A stretch of DNA of 64,000 nucleotides. Origin: an uncultured Roseicyclus sp. GTDB lineage: Bacteria; Pseudomonadota; Alphaproteobacteria; Rhodobacterales; Rhodobacteraceae. Numbering within the stretch: position 1 is the first letter of the stretch; each line of letters starts with the position of its first letter. Positions 26,375-34,147 of the stretch are shown piece after piece. Made by a program: the position numbers and the translations under genes. The stretch is taken from positions 248,001-312,000 of the forward strand of contig CANLXA010000005.1 of assembly GCA_947494975.1 (NCBI GenBank). The letters run 5' to 3'. A model generated the notes under the pieces. It searched no databases, was not told the origin of the DNA, and saw only the letters and a list, made by a program, of their open reading frames with translations.

Positions 26375-26377
26375 GGC

Positions 26378-26914
26378 TCAGGCGTCCTGGCGCGTGATAT
26401 CGGTGATCAGCACCTCGTGGACGACGCCGCTGCCGAGGATTCCGACGGCCGCCTCGTTCAACGCTTCTCGCAGCGGTGCCATGGCCGCGGCCTCGGTAAA
26501 GCTGCCGTCAAAGCCGCCGGCATTCGCATGGGCGAAAAGTACTCTGAGGAACCCATCCCGTAGGCGGGGCTCTCTGTTGAAGACATAGCTGTTCTGCCCG
26601 GTATCCACCTCGATCGTCAGGCCTAGTACCACAAGCGATCTCACTGCACCGTTGCGGACGATCGGGACGACGAACTGATTGCTCAACCGGACATATTCCG
26701 TACCTTCGCCCGTCTGCTCGACACGGGGCGGGTCGGACTCGTCCGCATGTTCTTCGTCGCCGTGACTGTCGTTGCCCTCGGCGTGTTCACCCTCCGGCGC
26801 GGACTCCGTGTCAGCCGCTGCGTTATCTGAACCGCCAGACATAACGAGTCCGGCACCCACACCGCCTCCAAGGCCGACGAGCAGCAAGATTATCGGGATC
26901 AAGAGCCGCATCAT
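26378..26914 (-). CDS. FliL-family protein (copy 2)
   Basis: A 178-residue bitopic protein. An N-terminal membrane helix (LLIPIILLLVGLGGGVGAGL) precedes a Ser/His/Glu-rich acidic linker (residues about 30-65). The C-terminal FliL domain has EYVRLSNQFVVPIVRNGAVR, a VLGLTIEVD strand and the end VHEVLITDITRQ. It is the last gene of the rod/ring operon flgB...flgH. This is a second FliL besides the copy at 16992; the two share architecture but little sequence, so they probably do separate jobs. Confidence 0.82.
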   Translation of the reverse strand: MMRLLIPIILLLVGLGGGVGAGLVMSGGSDNAAADTESAPEGEHAEGNDSHGDEEHADESDPPRVEQTGEGTEYVRLSNQFVVPIVRNGAVRSLVVLGLTIEVDTGQNSYVFNREPRLRDGFLRVLFAHANAGGFDGSFTEAAAMAPLREALNEAAVGILGSGVVHEVLITDITRQDA

Positions 26915-26942
26915 TGCGCGCTTCCTTTCTCATATAAGATGT

Positions 26943-27677
26943 TCAGAACGGCAGGACGGCGTCGGCCACTTCCTGGCCGTAGCGCGGCCGCTGTACGTCA
27001 GTGATAAGGCCGCGACCACCATAAGAAATCCGTGCCGCCGCGATCCGATCATAGGCGACTGAATTCTGGCGCGAGATATCTTCTGGGCGCACATAACCCG
27101 ACACCAGCAATTCACGCACTTCGTTGTTCACGCGGACTTCCTGGCTGCCCTCGATCCGCAGGACTCCGTTTTGCAGGACCTCCGTGATGGTGGCCGCAAC
27201 CCGCAGGGTCAGCTCTTCATTTCGCCGGACAGATCCTTCACCGGCCGATCGGCTTGTGCTGCCCAGTTCGACCGCATCAGCAAGGCTACCGCCTTGGGAC
27301 AGCATCCCGTCAATCCGCTGCGGGATGCCGAACAGATTGGGGATCCCCATCTGCTCGGATCCGGACCGCTCCCGCTCGGACGAATTGGAAAATTCCGCAC
27401 TATCATCGATCTCGATGATAACTGTCAGGATGTCCCCACGCAGGCTGGCCCGCCGATCCCCCAGCAAGGACGCGCGGCCTGCGGTCCAAAGCGACGCACC
27501 TTCGGCCCGGTCCGGGACGTCGCGAGCGTCCGGCAACGGGATCACGTTCATCGCGAACACCTCGTTTCCGTCCGCGGGCGAGGTCAGATCCGGCGTTCGG
27601 CCGATATCGGAAAGCCGACCGCAGGACACAAGAGTGACAAGAGCGATGCAAAAGATTGCGAGGGTAAGCGTGTTCAT
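26943..27677 (-). CDS. flgH: Flagellar L-ring lipoprotein FlgH
   Basis: A 244-residue outer-membrane ring protein. The signal peptide ends in a lipobox (LVSC, Cys near residue 19), so the mature protein is a lipoprotein. Conserved FlgH pieces are present: SLWTAGRASLLGDRRASLRG, then GDILTVIIEIDD, and near the end VSGYVRPEDISRQNSVAYDR. The L ring stabilises the rod in the outer membrane. It overlaps flgA by four bases. Confidence 0.96.
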   Translation of the reverse strand: MNTLTLAIFCIALVTLVSCGRLSDIGRTPDLTSPADGNEVFAMNVIPLPDARDVPDRAEGASLWTAGRASLLGDRRASLRGDILTVIIEIDDSAEFSNSSERERSGSEQMGIPNLFGIPQRIDGMLSQGGSLADAVELGSTSRSAGEGSVRRNEELTLRVAATITEVLQNGVLRIEGSQEVRVNNEVRELLVSGYVRPEDISRQNSVAYDRIAAARISYGGRGLITDVQRPRYGQEVADAVLPF

Positions 27678-28096
27678 CGATTGGGTCCAACGGTGACAAG
27701 GCCCGGCTGGGAAGCCGTGGCGGTAACGGTCTGACGGGAGTTGAGGTTGATGACGCGGAGCGTCTCGCCTTCGGCGGCACGGTCAAGTGCGCGGCCCTCG
27801 GTCAGGATAAGAAGCCCGCCGTAATTGTAGCGGAGGGACACGATTTCATTGCGTTCGACGATCGCGGGCGGGCGTAGATCCCCCGCGCGGATCGGACGCC
27901 CGGGATAGAGGTTGATGCGTGCCTCCATCCCGATTGCGTCTGCCACATCACCCAGCGCGCCAGGTGTAGCTCCCTCGATGATGTCCACATCGGCGGGTCC
28001 GATCAGCGTGGCGCCACGGATCGTGCCTGCCGCAATAACGGTGTCTTGCGCCGCGGCAGGGCCGGCCAGCGCCAGCATCAACAGGATCCACCGCAT
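27674..28096 (-). CDS. flgA: P-ring assembly chaperone FlgA
   Basis: A 140-residue periplasmic protein with a Sec signal peptide (about residues 1-16, ending PAAAQ). The SAF-like domain shows YPGRPIRAGDLRPPAIVERN and ends with VINLNSRQTVTATASQPGLV, as in FlgA. FlgA helps FlgI assemble the P ring. It lies between flgG and flgH, with overlaps of one base and four bases. It is on the short side, as in other alphaproteobacteria. Confidence 0.92.
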   Translation of the reverse strand: MRWILLMLALAGPAAAQDTVIAAGTIRGATLIGPADVDIIEGATPGALGDVADAIGMEARINLYPGRPIRAGDLRPPAIVERNEIVSLRYNYGGLLILTEGRALDRAAEGETLRVINLNSRQTVTATASQPGLVTVGPNR

Positions 28097-28881
28097 CAGC
28101 GCACCTGCGTGGTTGCGCCGAGCATCTGATCGGCAGCGGTCAGAACCTTGGCGTTCAGCTCGTATCCGCGCTGCGCCTCGATCAGGTCGGTTATCTCGCG
28201 CACGGCATCGACGGACGATTGTTCGACGTATCCCTGCCGCAATGTACCAAGGCCGTCTTCCCCGGGCTGCGCGGCCAAAGGCGGGCCCGATGCCCCGGTT
28301 TCCAGAAACAGATTGGATCCGATCGCCTCCAGGCCGTTATCGTTGGAAAATCCAACAAGATTGAATTGACCGAGCAGCTGCGGCTCGACCTCACCCAGGA
28401 AAGACGCATAGACCTCACCCTGCGCATTGATCGAGATATCACGGGCGTCGCGGGGGATGGTGATCCCGGGGTTCACTTCGAAGCCGTCGGCCGTCACGAT
28501 TAGGCCGTCACCGGTGCGCTGCAACGCCCCGTCGCGGGTGTAGGCGGCCTCCCCGGACGGCAGTGTGACCTCCAGGTAACCGCGGCCCTCGATGGCCACG
28601 TCCAGCTGCCCCCCTGTGGCCGCAACGGTGCCCTGTTCCCACGTGACAGTGACGGCGGCGGGGCGAACACCCAAACCGATCTGCACACCGGCGGGCACCA
28701 CGGTGCCGTCCGTTGCGTTGATCGCGCCGGCGCGGGTCATCTGCTGATAATGCAGATCGGCAAAGTCGGCGCGTCGCGGGCTGTAACCCGTCGTCGACAT
28801 GTTGGCGATGTTGTTCGAAATCACGTCCACACGCATCTGTTGCGCGCTCATGCCGGTGGCGGCGATATCCAAGGCTCTCAT
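28096..28881 (-). CDS. flgG: Flagellar distal rod protein FlgG
   Basis: A 261-residue rod protein of standard length. The N-terminus has ALDIAATGMSAQQMRVDVIS and NNIANMSTTGYSPRRADF, the middle contains GRGYLEVTLPSGEAAYTRDG, and the C-terminus has VREITDLIEAQRGYELNAKV. FlgG polymerises into the distal rod through the P and L rings. The gene follows flgF by 21 bases on the same strand. Confidence 0.97.
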   Translation of the reverse strand: MRALDIAATGMSAQQMRVDVISNNIANMSTTGYSPRRADFADLHYQQMTRAGAINATDGTVVPAGVQIGLGVRPAAVTVTWEQGTVAATGGQLDVAIEGRGYLEVTLPSGEAAYTRDGALQRTGDGLIVTADGFEVNPGITIPRDARDISINAQGEVYASFLGEVEPQLLGQFNLVGFSNDNGLEAIGSNLFLETGASGPPLAAQPGEDGLGTLRQGYVEQSSVDAVREITDLIEAQRGYELNAKVLTAADQMLGATTQVR

Positions 28882-28902
28882 AGGGTTATCCTTTCTGGAG
28901 TA

Positions 28903-29622
28903 TCACTGCCCGCCGGCAGTGCGCAGGAAGTCGCGGATGCGACGGTCTTCGGATTCCATGAAGCTCTGACCCAATTCATAGGCGCGCTGAACTTCGATCA
29001 TTCGGGCGATCTGGGTGACGGCATCCACGTTGGATTGCTCCAGAAACCCTTGCATCACACGCGCGTTTTCGGCGGCCACGTAGCCGCTTTCAGCGGTGAA
29101 GGCGGTGCCCGATTGCCGCGACAATTCGAGCGGGTCATTGGGCATATAGAGGCCAATCACCGTCAGGGGCTGATTGTCCGCAGAAATCGTCCCGTCTGAG
29201 GCCAGTGCGACGGACCGCGCATTGGGTGGCACGAACACCGGCGCCCTCCCCTGGTCGAGCAATCGATGGCCTTCAGCCGTAACCAGTTCGCCGACTTCGT
29301 TGCGGATGAACGCACCCGCCCGCGACAGGGCCTCGCCCCGGGGCGTGTCGATCAGGAAGAACCCCTCGCCCTCAATGGCAAAGTCGAATTCGCCGCCGGT
29401 CTGCTGCAACGCGCCCTGCTGGTCGGAGATCATGCGCCCGGTGGCGGTCCCCATGCTGAGCGACGGCTCCCCCCGCCCGGTGGCCGCCACATGCTCGGCA
29501 AAGATGATGCCTTCGGCGCGATATCCGGTCGTGGAGATATTGGCGATGTTGTTGGCCACGACCGACATTTCGCGCATCAGGCCAGACAGCCGGGTGAGGG
29601 ACGTATATCCAGGGTTATCCAT
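28903..29622 (-). CDS. flgF: Flagellar proximal rod protein FlgF
   Basis: A 239-residue rod protein. The rod signature VVANNIANISTTGYRAEGII occurs near residue 25, a GEGFFLIDTPRGEALSRAG segment near residue 88, and VTQIARMIEVQRAYELGQSF near the C-terminus. It is shorter than FlgG and lies between fliQ and flgG, as usual for FlgF in this order. Confidence 0.95.
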   Translation of the reverse strand: MDNPGYTSLTRLSGLMREMSVVANNIANISTTGYRAEGIIFAEHVAATGRGEPSLSMGTATGRMISDQQGALQQTGGEFDFAIEGEGFFLIDTPRGEALSRAGAFIRNEVGELVTAEGHRLLDQGRAPVFVPPNARSVALASDGTISADNQPLTVIGLYMPNDPLELSRQSGTAFTAESGYVAAENARVMQGFLEQSNVDAVTQIARMIEVQRAYELGQSFMESEDRRIRDFLRTAGGQ

Positions 29623-29625
29623 GGC

Positions 29626-29892
29626 CTACATCCCCGCAATGATTGGAATAAGGGTGTCGGAAAAATAGGATGTGAGCGATTGGGTCATGAACCCCATCGA
29701 GGCCCAGAACACGACCACGATCGCTGCGAGCTTGGGCACGAAGGTCAGCGTCATTTCCTGCACGCTTGTCAGCGCCTGAAACAGGCCCACCAAAACGCCG
29801 GAGATCAGCGCGGCTGCTAGGATCGGCGTGGAGATCACCACCGAAATCCAGAGCCCCTGGCGAAGCGTATCGAAAAAAACCATTTCGTCCAT
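29626..29892 (-). CDS. fliQ: Flagellar type III export protein FliQ
   Basis: An 88-residue protein with two membrane helices, the normal FliQ layout (LWISVVISTPILAAALISGV and VPKLAAIVVVFWASMGFM), joined by the conserved GLFQALTSVQEMTLTF turn. I start at 29892 (MDEM); the frame is open 15 residues further, but that part overlaps fliE and is not family-like. An ATG at 29883 is another possible start. FliQ joins FliP and FliR in the export gate. Confidence 0.93.
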   Translation of the reverse strand: MDEMVFFDTLRQGLWISVVISTPILAAALISGVLVGLFQALTSVQEMTLTFVPKLAAIVVVFWASMGFMTQSLTSYFSDTLIPIIAGM

Positions 29893-29896
29893 TGGC

Positions 29897-30181
29897 TCAG
29901 ACCGGCATCCGCAGGATTTCCTGATACGCTTCCACAACGCGATCCCGGATGGTGACGGCGGTTTCCACGGCCAGTTCGGTTTGCGCCAGCGCGGTGACGA
30001 GGGAATGCGGATCCGCGCCGGTGGTCATGGCGGCGGTGGCCTGCGCTTCACCCTGGGCGACGGTTTCCGCAAAGGATGTGACGGCCTGCGTAAACGCATT
30101 GCCGTTCTGCGGCTCTGCCGTTGGTGGGGTCAGGCGTGGCTGAGCGTAGGCCTGTGCGGCCATTGCTTGACGAATATCCAT
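29897..30181 (-). CDS. fliE: Hook-basal body protein FliE
   Basis: A 94-residue protein with the FliE C-terminal pattern: SLVTALAQTELAVETAVTIR followed by DRVVEAYQEILRMPV. FliE connects the MS ring to the rod and is the first axial protein exported. It lies between flgC and fliQ, the expected place. Confidence 0.92.
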   Translation of the reverse strand: MDIRQAMAAQAYAQPRLTPPTAEPQNGNAFTQAVTSFAETVAQGEAQATAAMTTGADPHSLVTALAQTELAVETAVTIRDRVVEAYQEILRMPV

Positions 30182-30214
30182 CCGGGATTCTCCTCAGACG
30201 TGGTGGGTTGGGCG

Positions 30215-30607
30215 CTATCGGCGCAAGAGTTCGTTCAGGGAAGAGGACATCTGCCGGATCTGGTCAAAGATCCGCAGGTTGGCTTCATACGACCGCTGCG
30301 CTTCCCGCGCATCGGCCAGTTCTATGACAAGATCGACATTCGACCCTTCGTAATGTCCGGTTTCATCCGCCATCGGATGGGCCGGATCGAACATCATCGG
30401 CAAAACAGTTTGATCGAGGCGTACGGGGCCGGGCCGCACCGCGCCTTCCGGTGCACCCATGGCACGCTCCGTCTCGAAACTCGTGATCTTCCGGCGATAT
30501 CCGGGCGTATCCGCATTCGCGATATTCTCGGACACATGAGTAATCCGCTGCGCTTGCGTCCGCATTCCTGAAGCCGCGACCGACAATGCACTGGAGAAAT
30601 CTGTCAT
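30215..30607 (-). CDS. flgC: Flagellar proximal rod protein FlgC
   Basis: A 130-residue rod protein. The start at 30607 gives the family N-terminus (ALSVAASGMRTQAQRITHVS, then ENIANADTPGYRRK). The C-terminus has VIELADAREAQRSYEANLRI. The open frame continues 54 residues upstream, but it runs into flgB and does not look like FlgC. It follows flgB by 10 bases. Confidence 0.95.
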   Translation of the reverse strand: MTDFSSALSVAASGMRTQAQRITHVSENIANADTPGYRRKITSFETERAMGAPEGAVRPGPVRLDQTVLPMMFDPAHPMADETGHYEGSNVDLVIELADAREAQRSYEANLRIFDQIRQMSSSLNELLRR

Positions 30608-30617
30608 ATCATGCCCC

Positions 30618-30971
30618 CTAGCGCCCGATGCTTGTGCGCAGGATCGACATGGCCGAGCCATAGACCCGAAGCGCACGATCATGGGCGCGCTGTGCCTCGA
30701 TCCCGCGAAGCATCTCGAATTCAAGGGAAACCGTGTTGCCATTCGGCGAGGCCGGCGTTCCGGCATCAATGACCCGCATCGGCATCTCGCCCCGGCCCAT
30801 GCGGTTTTCGGCAGTCATGGCACGCCAGGTTTCAGCGAAATCGGCGACGTCACGGGCGCGATATCCCGGCGTATCGGCATTCGCGATATTCTGCGCAACC
30901 ACTGCCTGCCTGGACGCGGAATGGCGCGCTTGGGCACCAGCGAGCTGAAAAATCTCAAGCCTATCGAACAT
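30618..30971 (-). CDS. flgB: Flagellar proximal rod protein FlgB
   Basis: A 117-residue rod protein, first gene of the minus-strand operon flgB-flgC-fliE-fliQ-flgF-flgG-flgA-flgH-fliL2. The signature RQAVVAQNIANADTPGYRAR occurs near residue 25, and the C-terminus has the short helix LRGIEAQRAHDRALRVYGSA. The divergent gene is fliI, 101 bases away. I see no good CtrA box in that spacer. Confidence 0.94.
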   Translation of the reverse strand: MFDRLEIFQLAGAQARHSASRQAVVAQNIANADTPGYRARDVADFAETWRAMTAENRMGRGEMPMRVIDAGTPASPNGNTVSLEFEMLRGIEAQRAHDRALRVYGSAMSILRTSIGR

Positions 30972-31072
30972 TTTGGGGTTCTCCCATCTCGGCTACACGA
31001 AGGCTTAAGAGTGATTCCTTTAGATTCGGTAATTGAGGCGATTCAAATGCGCCGTTTGCCGGAGAACCCGCG

Positions 31073-32419
31073 ATGGAACACAATCATACCTTCGATGCAT
31101 TCGACCAACTCCGCGCCCAATTGCGCCTGATCAAGACGGCGCAGGCCGTTGGAACCGTCACCACACTTGGGCGTGATTGCGTTACCGTTTCCGGATTGGA
31201 TCGGGTGGCAGCTCTCGGGGATCGCGTCAGATTGGGCGTTGATCTCAAGGGGGAGATCCTTGGCATCGAGGCCGGCTCCGCCCGCGTGATGCCCGAAGGC
31301 CCTGCTGATGGTTTGCATCTGGGCGCGGAGGTCACCCATCTCGGTCCGCCCACCATCTCTCCTCACGATGGTTGGTTGGGCCGCGTCCTTGACCCGGACG
31401 GCCAGCCGATGGACGGCCGGGCGTTATTCCCAGGTCCCCGCGCCTACCCATTGATGGCGTCGCCGCCGTCCCCCGCGTCACGGCGGGGTTTGGGGGAACG
31501 CCTTCGCACCGGTTTTGCCGTGTTCGACACCCTCCTTCCAATCGTGCGGGGGCAGAGGCTTGGCCTCTTTGCCGGGTCCGGCGTGGGGAAATCCCGGCTG
31601 ACTGCAGCATTGGCCCAAGGGATGACTGCCGATGTCGTCGTCATCGGACTCATCGGCGAACGGGGGCGCGAAGTCCGGGATTTTGTAGCCGAGACATTGG
31701 GGCCAGAGGGCCTCGCGCGCGCCGTGATCATCGCCGCGACGTCCGACAGGCCAGCCCTGACGCGGGCACGCGCCGCTCATTCGATGATGGCGGTGGCCGA
31801 GTATTTCCGGGATCAGGGCAAGCATGTTCTGGTACTGGCGGATTCGATCACGCGGTTCGCCGAAGCGCATCGCGAAGTGGCCGCCGCCGCTGGAGAACCC
31901 TTCGGCCCCAACGGCTTTCCGGCCTCCATGGCGCAAAGCGTGATGGGCCTTGCCGAACGCGCCGGGCCGGGTGCGAGCCATCAGGGCGATATCACGGCGA
32001 TCCTGTCCGTTCTGGTTGCCGGGTCCGATATGGATGGTCCAGTGGCCGATGTGATGCGCGGCGTTCTGGACGGTCATGTCGTGCTATCGCGCGAAATTGC
32101 GGAACGCGGGCGCTATCCTGCCATCGACTTGCTCCGCTCCGTCAGCCGGTCGCTGCCGAATGCCGCCAGTTCGGATGAAAACGCCAAGATTTCGCGTGCC
32201 CGCCAACTTCTGGGGGCCTATGACCGCGCCGAGATGATGGTGCAGGCCGGGCTCTATACGCCCGGGACGGATGCAATGACGGACGGAGCCGTCAAAGTGC
32301 ACGAGGCCCTGGACGCCTTCATTGGCGAAGCCGCTGGAGCCGATATAGGGGCCAGCTTTCTGAATCTATCCAAAGTTCTCGCGTCGGCTGATCTTCCGAA
32401 AACAAAGGGAAGTACCTGA
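31073..32419 (+). CDS. fliI: Flagellum-specific export ATPase FliI
   Basis: A 448-residue ATPase related to F1-beta. The Walker A motif GLFAGSGVGKSRL lies near residue 165, GLIGERGREVRDFV near 190, and the Walker B-type VLVLADSITRFAEAHREVA near 253. It powers or times substrate unfolding at the export gate together with FliH. The gene stands alone on the plus strand, divergent from flgB and convergent with the DUF1217 gene. Confidence 0.96.
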   Translation: MEHNHTFDAFDQLRAQLRLIKTAQAVGTVTTLGRDCVTVSGLDRVAALGDRVRLGVDLKGEILGIEAGSARVMPEGPADGLHLGAEVTHLGPPTISPHDGWLGRVLDPDGQPMDGRALFPGPRAYPLMASPPSPASRRGLGERLRTGFAVFDTLLPIVRGQRLGLFAGSGVGKSRLTAALAQGMTADVVVIGLIGERGREVRDFVAETLGPEGLARAVIIAATSDRPALTRARAAHSMMAVAEYFRDQGKHVLVLADSITRFAEAHREVAAAAGEPFGPNGFPASMAQSVMGLAERAGPGASHQGDITAILSVLVAGSDMDGPVADVMRGVLDGHVVLSREIAERGRYPAIDLLRSVSRSLPNAASSDENAKISRARQLLGAYDRAEMMVQAGLYTPGTDAMTDGAVKVHEALDAFIGEAAGADIGASFLNLSKVLASADLPKTKGST

Positions 32420-32443
32420 TGGCACAGTCCGGTACGGCGGAGC

Positions 32444-33241
32444 CTATGCGAGATTTTGCAGAAGGACGAGAGCAGAGGCACCCGGAGTGAGAGCCGATGG
32501 ACCGGCGGCGATCTGCGCTTGCAACGTAAAGGCCCGCACCAACTCATCCACACGTTCCGGGTCGGCCAAATCAGCGAAATCGGATGTTCCAAGAACCCGT
32601 TCGGAGGCCTTGCGGAATTCCCCCAATTGCTGGTCCAGATCCAGGGTTCCGATGAATGTCGGGAGCGCAAATGCGGTCTCGAAAACGCGCCGCAGCGGCG
32701 GATTGCCCATCATGCTGAACCACGCCGTCGTGTCGCTGACGCCGCTGCCCGCGATCTCGGGCACTTCACGAACAGCCGTCAATGCAAGACGCATGTCGGA
32801 ATCTTGCTCACCTACGGCAATTTCGAACGACTGGCGTTCAAACCTGGCCAGGATACGCTCAGCGAAGGCCGGGGATTGAGTGCGCGGTGGCAGAGATGTC
32901 CCGAAACCGAATGCCTCTGAAAACGCGCGGTACCGTTTGTCGGCCAACCGGTTGGCCAAGGCACCGTCGTTGTCTACCCCATCGGCAAGTACTTTCTCGA
33001 TAAAGGCACGATTTGGGATGTCGTCCTGCAGGCCATACGCCCCTAAAGCCACGCGCATCAGCCTGAAATCCGACGTCAGGTCTGCTGGCGTGGTAATCGA
33101 TCCGATTTTCTCGCGAAAGTACTCCCGATCTCGCGCCTGGGCGGGCGAGTCGGCATAGCGGCTTTGCTGCGTCTCCAAACTGGATTGAAGAAATCGCCAA
33201 CCGGCGAACCCGCCAAGCGGAATGACGGGTTGGAATGTCAT
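32444..33241 (-). CDS. DUF1217-family flagellar protein
   Basis: A 265-residue protein matching the DUF1217 pattern of alphaproteobacterial flagellar clusters: YFREKIGSITTPADLTSDFR, then RLMRVALGAYGLQDDIPNRA and KRYRAFSEAFGFG. It is predicted helical and soluble. The family has been linked to flagellar assembly or flagellin-type structures, but no biochemical role is settled. It overlaps flbT by four bases and is the last gene of flaF-flbT-DUF1217, downstream of flagellin. Confidence 0.85.
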   Translation of the reverse strand: MTFQPVIPLGGFAGWRFLQSSLETQQSRYADSPAQARDREYFREKIGSITTPADLTSDFRLMRVALGAYGLQDDIPNRAFIEKVLADGVDNDGALANRLADKRYRAFSEAFGFGTSLPPRTQSPAFAERILARFERQSFEIAVGEQDSDMRLALTAVREVPEIAGSGVSDTTAWFSMMGNPPLRRVFETAFALPTFIGTLDLDQQLGEFRKASERVLGTSDFADLADPERVDELVRAFTLQAQIAAGPSALTPGASALVLLQNLA

Positions 33242-33642
33242 GCTTGCCCGGCCGCGAGCAACCGCTCTTCGCGAGCCAGTAGACCGCGCAAAGATTTCAG
33301 GGTCTGATAAACTTGCCCCTCGACAAGATACTCCGTGGCCTTGGACAGCAAGGCGCGGCTATCAGGATCGGTAAACACCTGACTCAGTTGTTCCATTCCG
33401 CGCAGGAGTTGCGCCTTCGCATCCTCGATCTCAGCGTCGCCGGACAGCACCAGTTGTGCGATGTAGCAGACCCGACGAACCGGTGTATTCGCCTCCTCCG
33501 GGTGGATGGCGTCGCGCAAGCGCAGGATTTTTGCGTCCGGAGTGACGATGGATAAACGCGTGCGTCGATCACCATTCTCAATCACCGCACCGTTCACCAG
33601 GACCCGTTCTTTGGGCCCGAGTTTAAGGACAAGGCCACTCAT
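33238..33642 (-). CDS. flbT: Flagellin post-transcriptional regulator FlbT
   Basis: A 134-residue protein matching FlbT: KLGPKERVLVNGAVIENGDR near the start, then RVCYIAQLVLSGDAEIEDAK. In Caulobacter FlbT binds the 5' leader of flagellin mRNA and lowers its stability until the hook is finished. The partner flaF is directly upstream with a four-base overlap, and flagellin lies just before that. The same checkpoint is likely here. Confidence 0.92.
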   Translation of the reverse strand: MSGLVLKLGPKERVLVNGAVIENGDRRTRLSIVTPDAKILRLRDAIHPEEANTPVRRVCYIAQLVLSGDAEIEDAKAQLLRGMEQLSQVFTDPDSRALLSKATEYLVEGQVYQTLKSLRGLLAREERLLAAGQA

Positions 33643-34013
33643 TCGGACACCTCCTGTCCACCCAATCCGCGCATCACGGCGGTATTGATATCAACGAGGG
33701 CAGCCAAAGCCTCACGGTCGTTGAGTGCCTTGCGCGATTGCAGGAGCGAAAACTCGGCCAAGTAAAACAATTGGGCGCGCAGCCCTTGCGGCAAGCCGTT
33801 TTCACTATCGGCAAGATCCGAGGCAAGGATCGTCCAAAGCTTGCGGTTTTCATGGAGAGCTTGAGCGCGGTCGGTCATGGGGGTGTCGGGGCTGCGGGCG
33901 CGGTTCAGGCGCGCAGTGACGTGTTGAAACGCTGCGTATTCGGTTCCGCGGTCCGTTCGAACGGGCGTCGCGGAGGCGGCGTAGGCGGTCTGGGCGAGCG
34001 AGGTGGAAAACAC
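33639..34013 (-). CDS. flaF: Flagellin synthesis regulator FlaF
   Basis: A 124-residue FlaF homologue (helical, with HENRKLWTILASDLADSENG and LRAQLFYLAEFSLLQSRKAL). In Caulobacter FlaF promotes flagellin secretion and translation and opposes FlbT. It lies 134 bases after fliC on the same strand, separated from it by two strong hairpins, so it may be read through at a lower level from the flagellin promoter. Confidence 0.9.
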   Translation of the reverse strand: MFSTSLAQTAYAASATPVRTDRGTEYAAFQHVTARLNRARSPDTPMTDRAQALHENRKLWTILASDLADSENGLPQGLRAQLFYLAEFSLLQSRKALNDREALAALVDINTAVMRGLGGQEVSE

Positions 34014-34060
34014 GAGGATGCTCCTTGAGCGGGCTGTATCTGGGCAACGAACGTTGCGTG

Positions 34061-34089
34061 GTGCGGTCGAAGGGTCGGTCAGACCGCAC
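34061..34089 (-). other. Hairpin 2 between fliC and flaF
   Basis: A perfect 8-base inverted repeat, GTGCGGTC (34061-34068) and GACCGCAC (34082-34089), with a 13-base loop. It comes second after the fliC stop in the direction of transcription. No T-run follows, so it is not a classical terminator. Confidence 0.5.
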
Positions 34090-34108
34090 GAAACAAATCA
34101 TCGGGTAT

Positions 34109-34137
34109 CGCTGGGGCGCGATGACCGCGCCCCAGCG
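34109..34137 (-). terminator. Strong hairpin just after fliC
   Basis: A perfect 12-base stem, CGCTGGGGCGCG (34109-34120) with CGCGCCCCAGCG (34126-34137), and a 5-base loop, starting about 11 bases after the fliC stop. Only a mixed, weakly T-rich stretch follows on the minus strand, so it may work as a leaky terminator or protect the flagellin message from 3' decay. Confidence 0.55.
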
Positions 34138-34147
34138 AAAGATCGGG

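Noticed and set aside
30972-31072. CtrA box between flgB and fliI
   Set aside because: TTAA and TTAG are present, but not with seven-base spacing.
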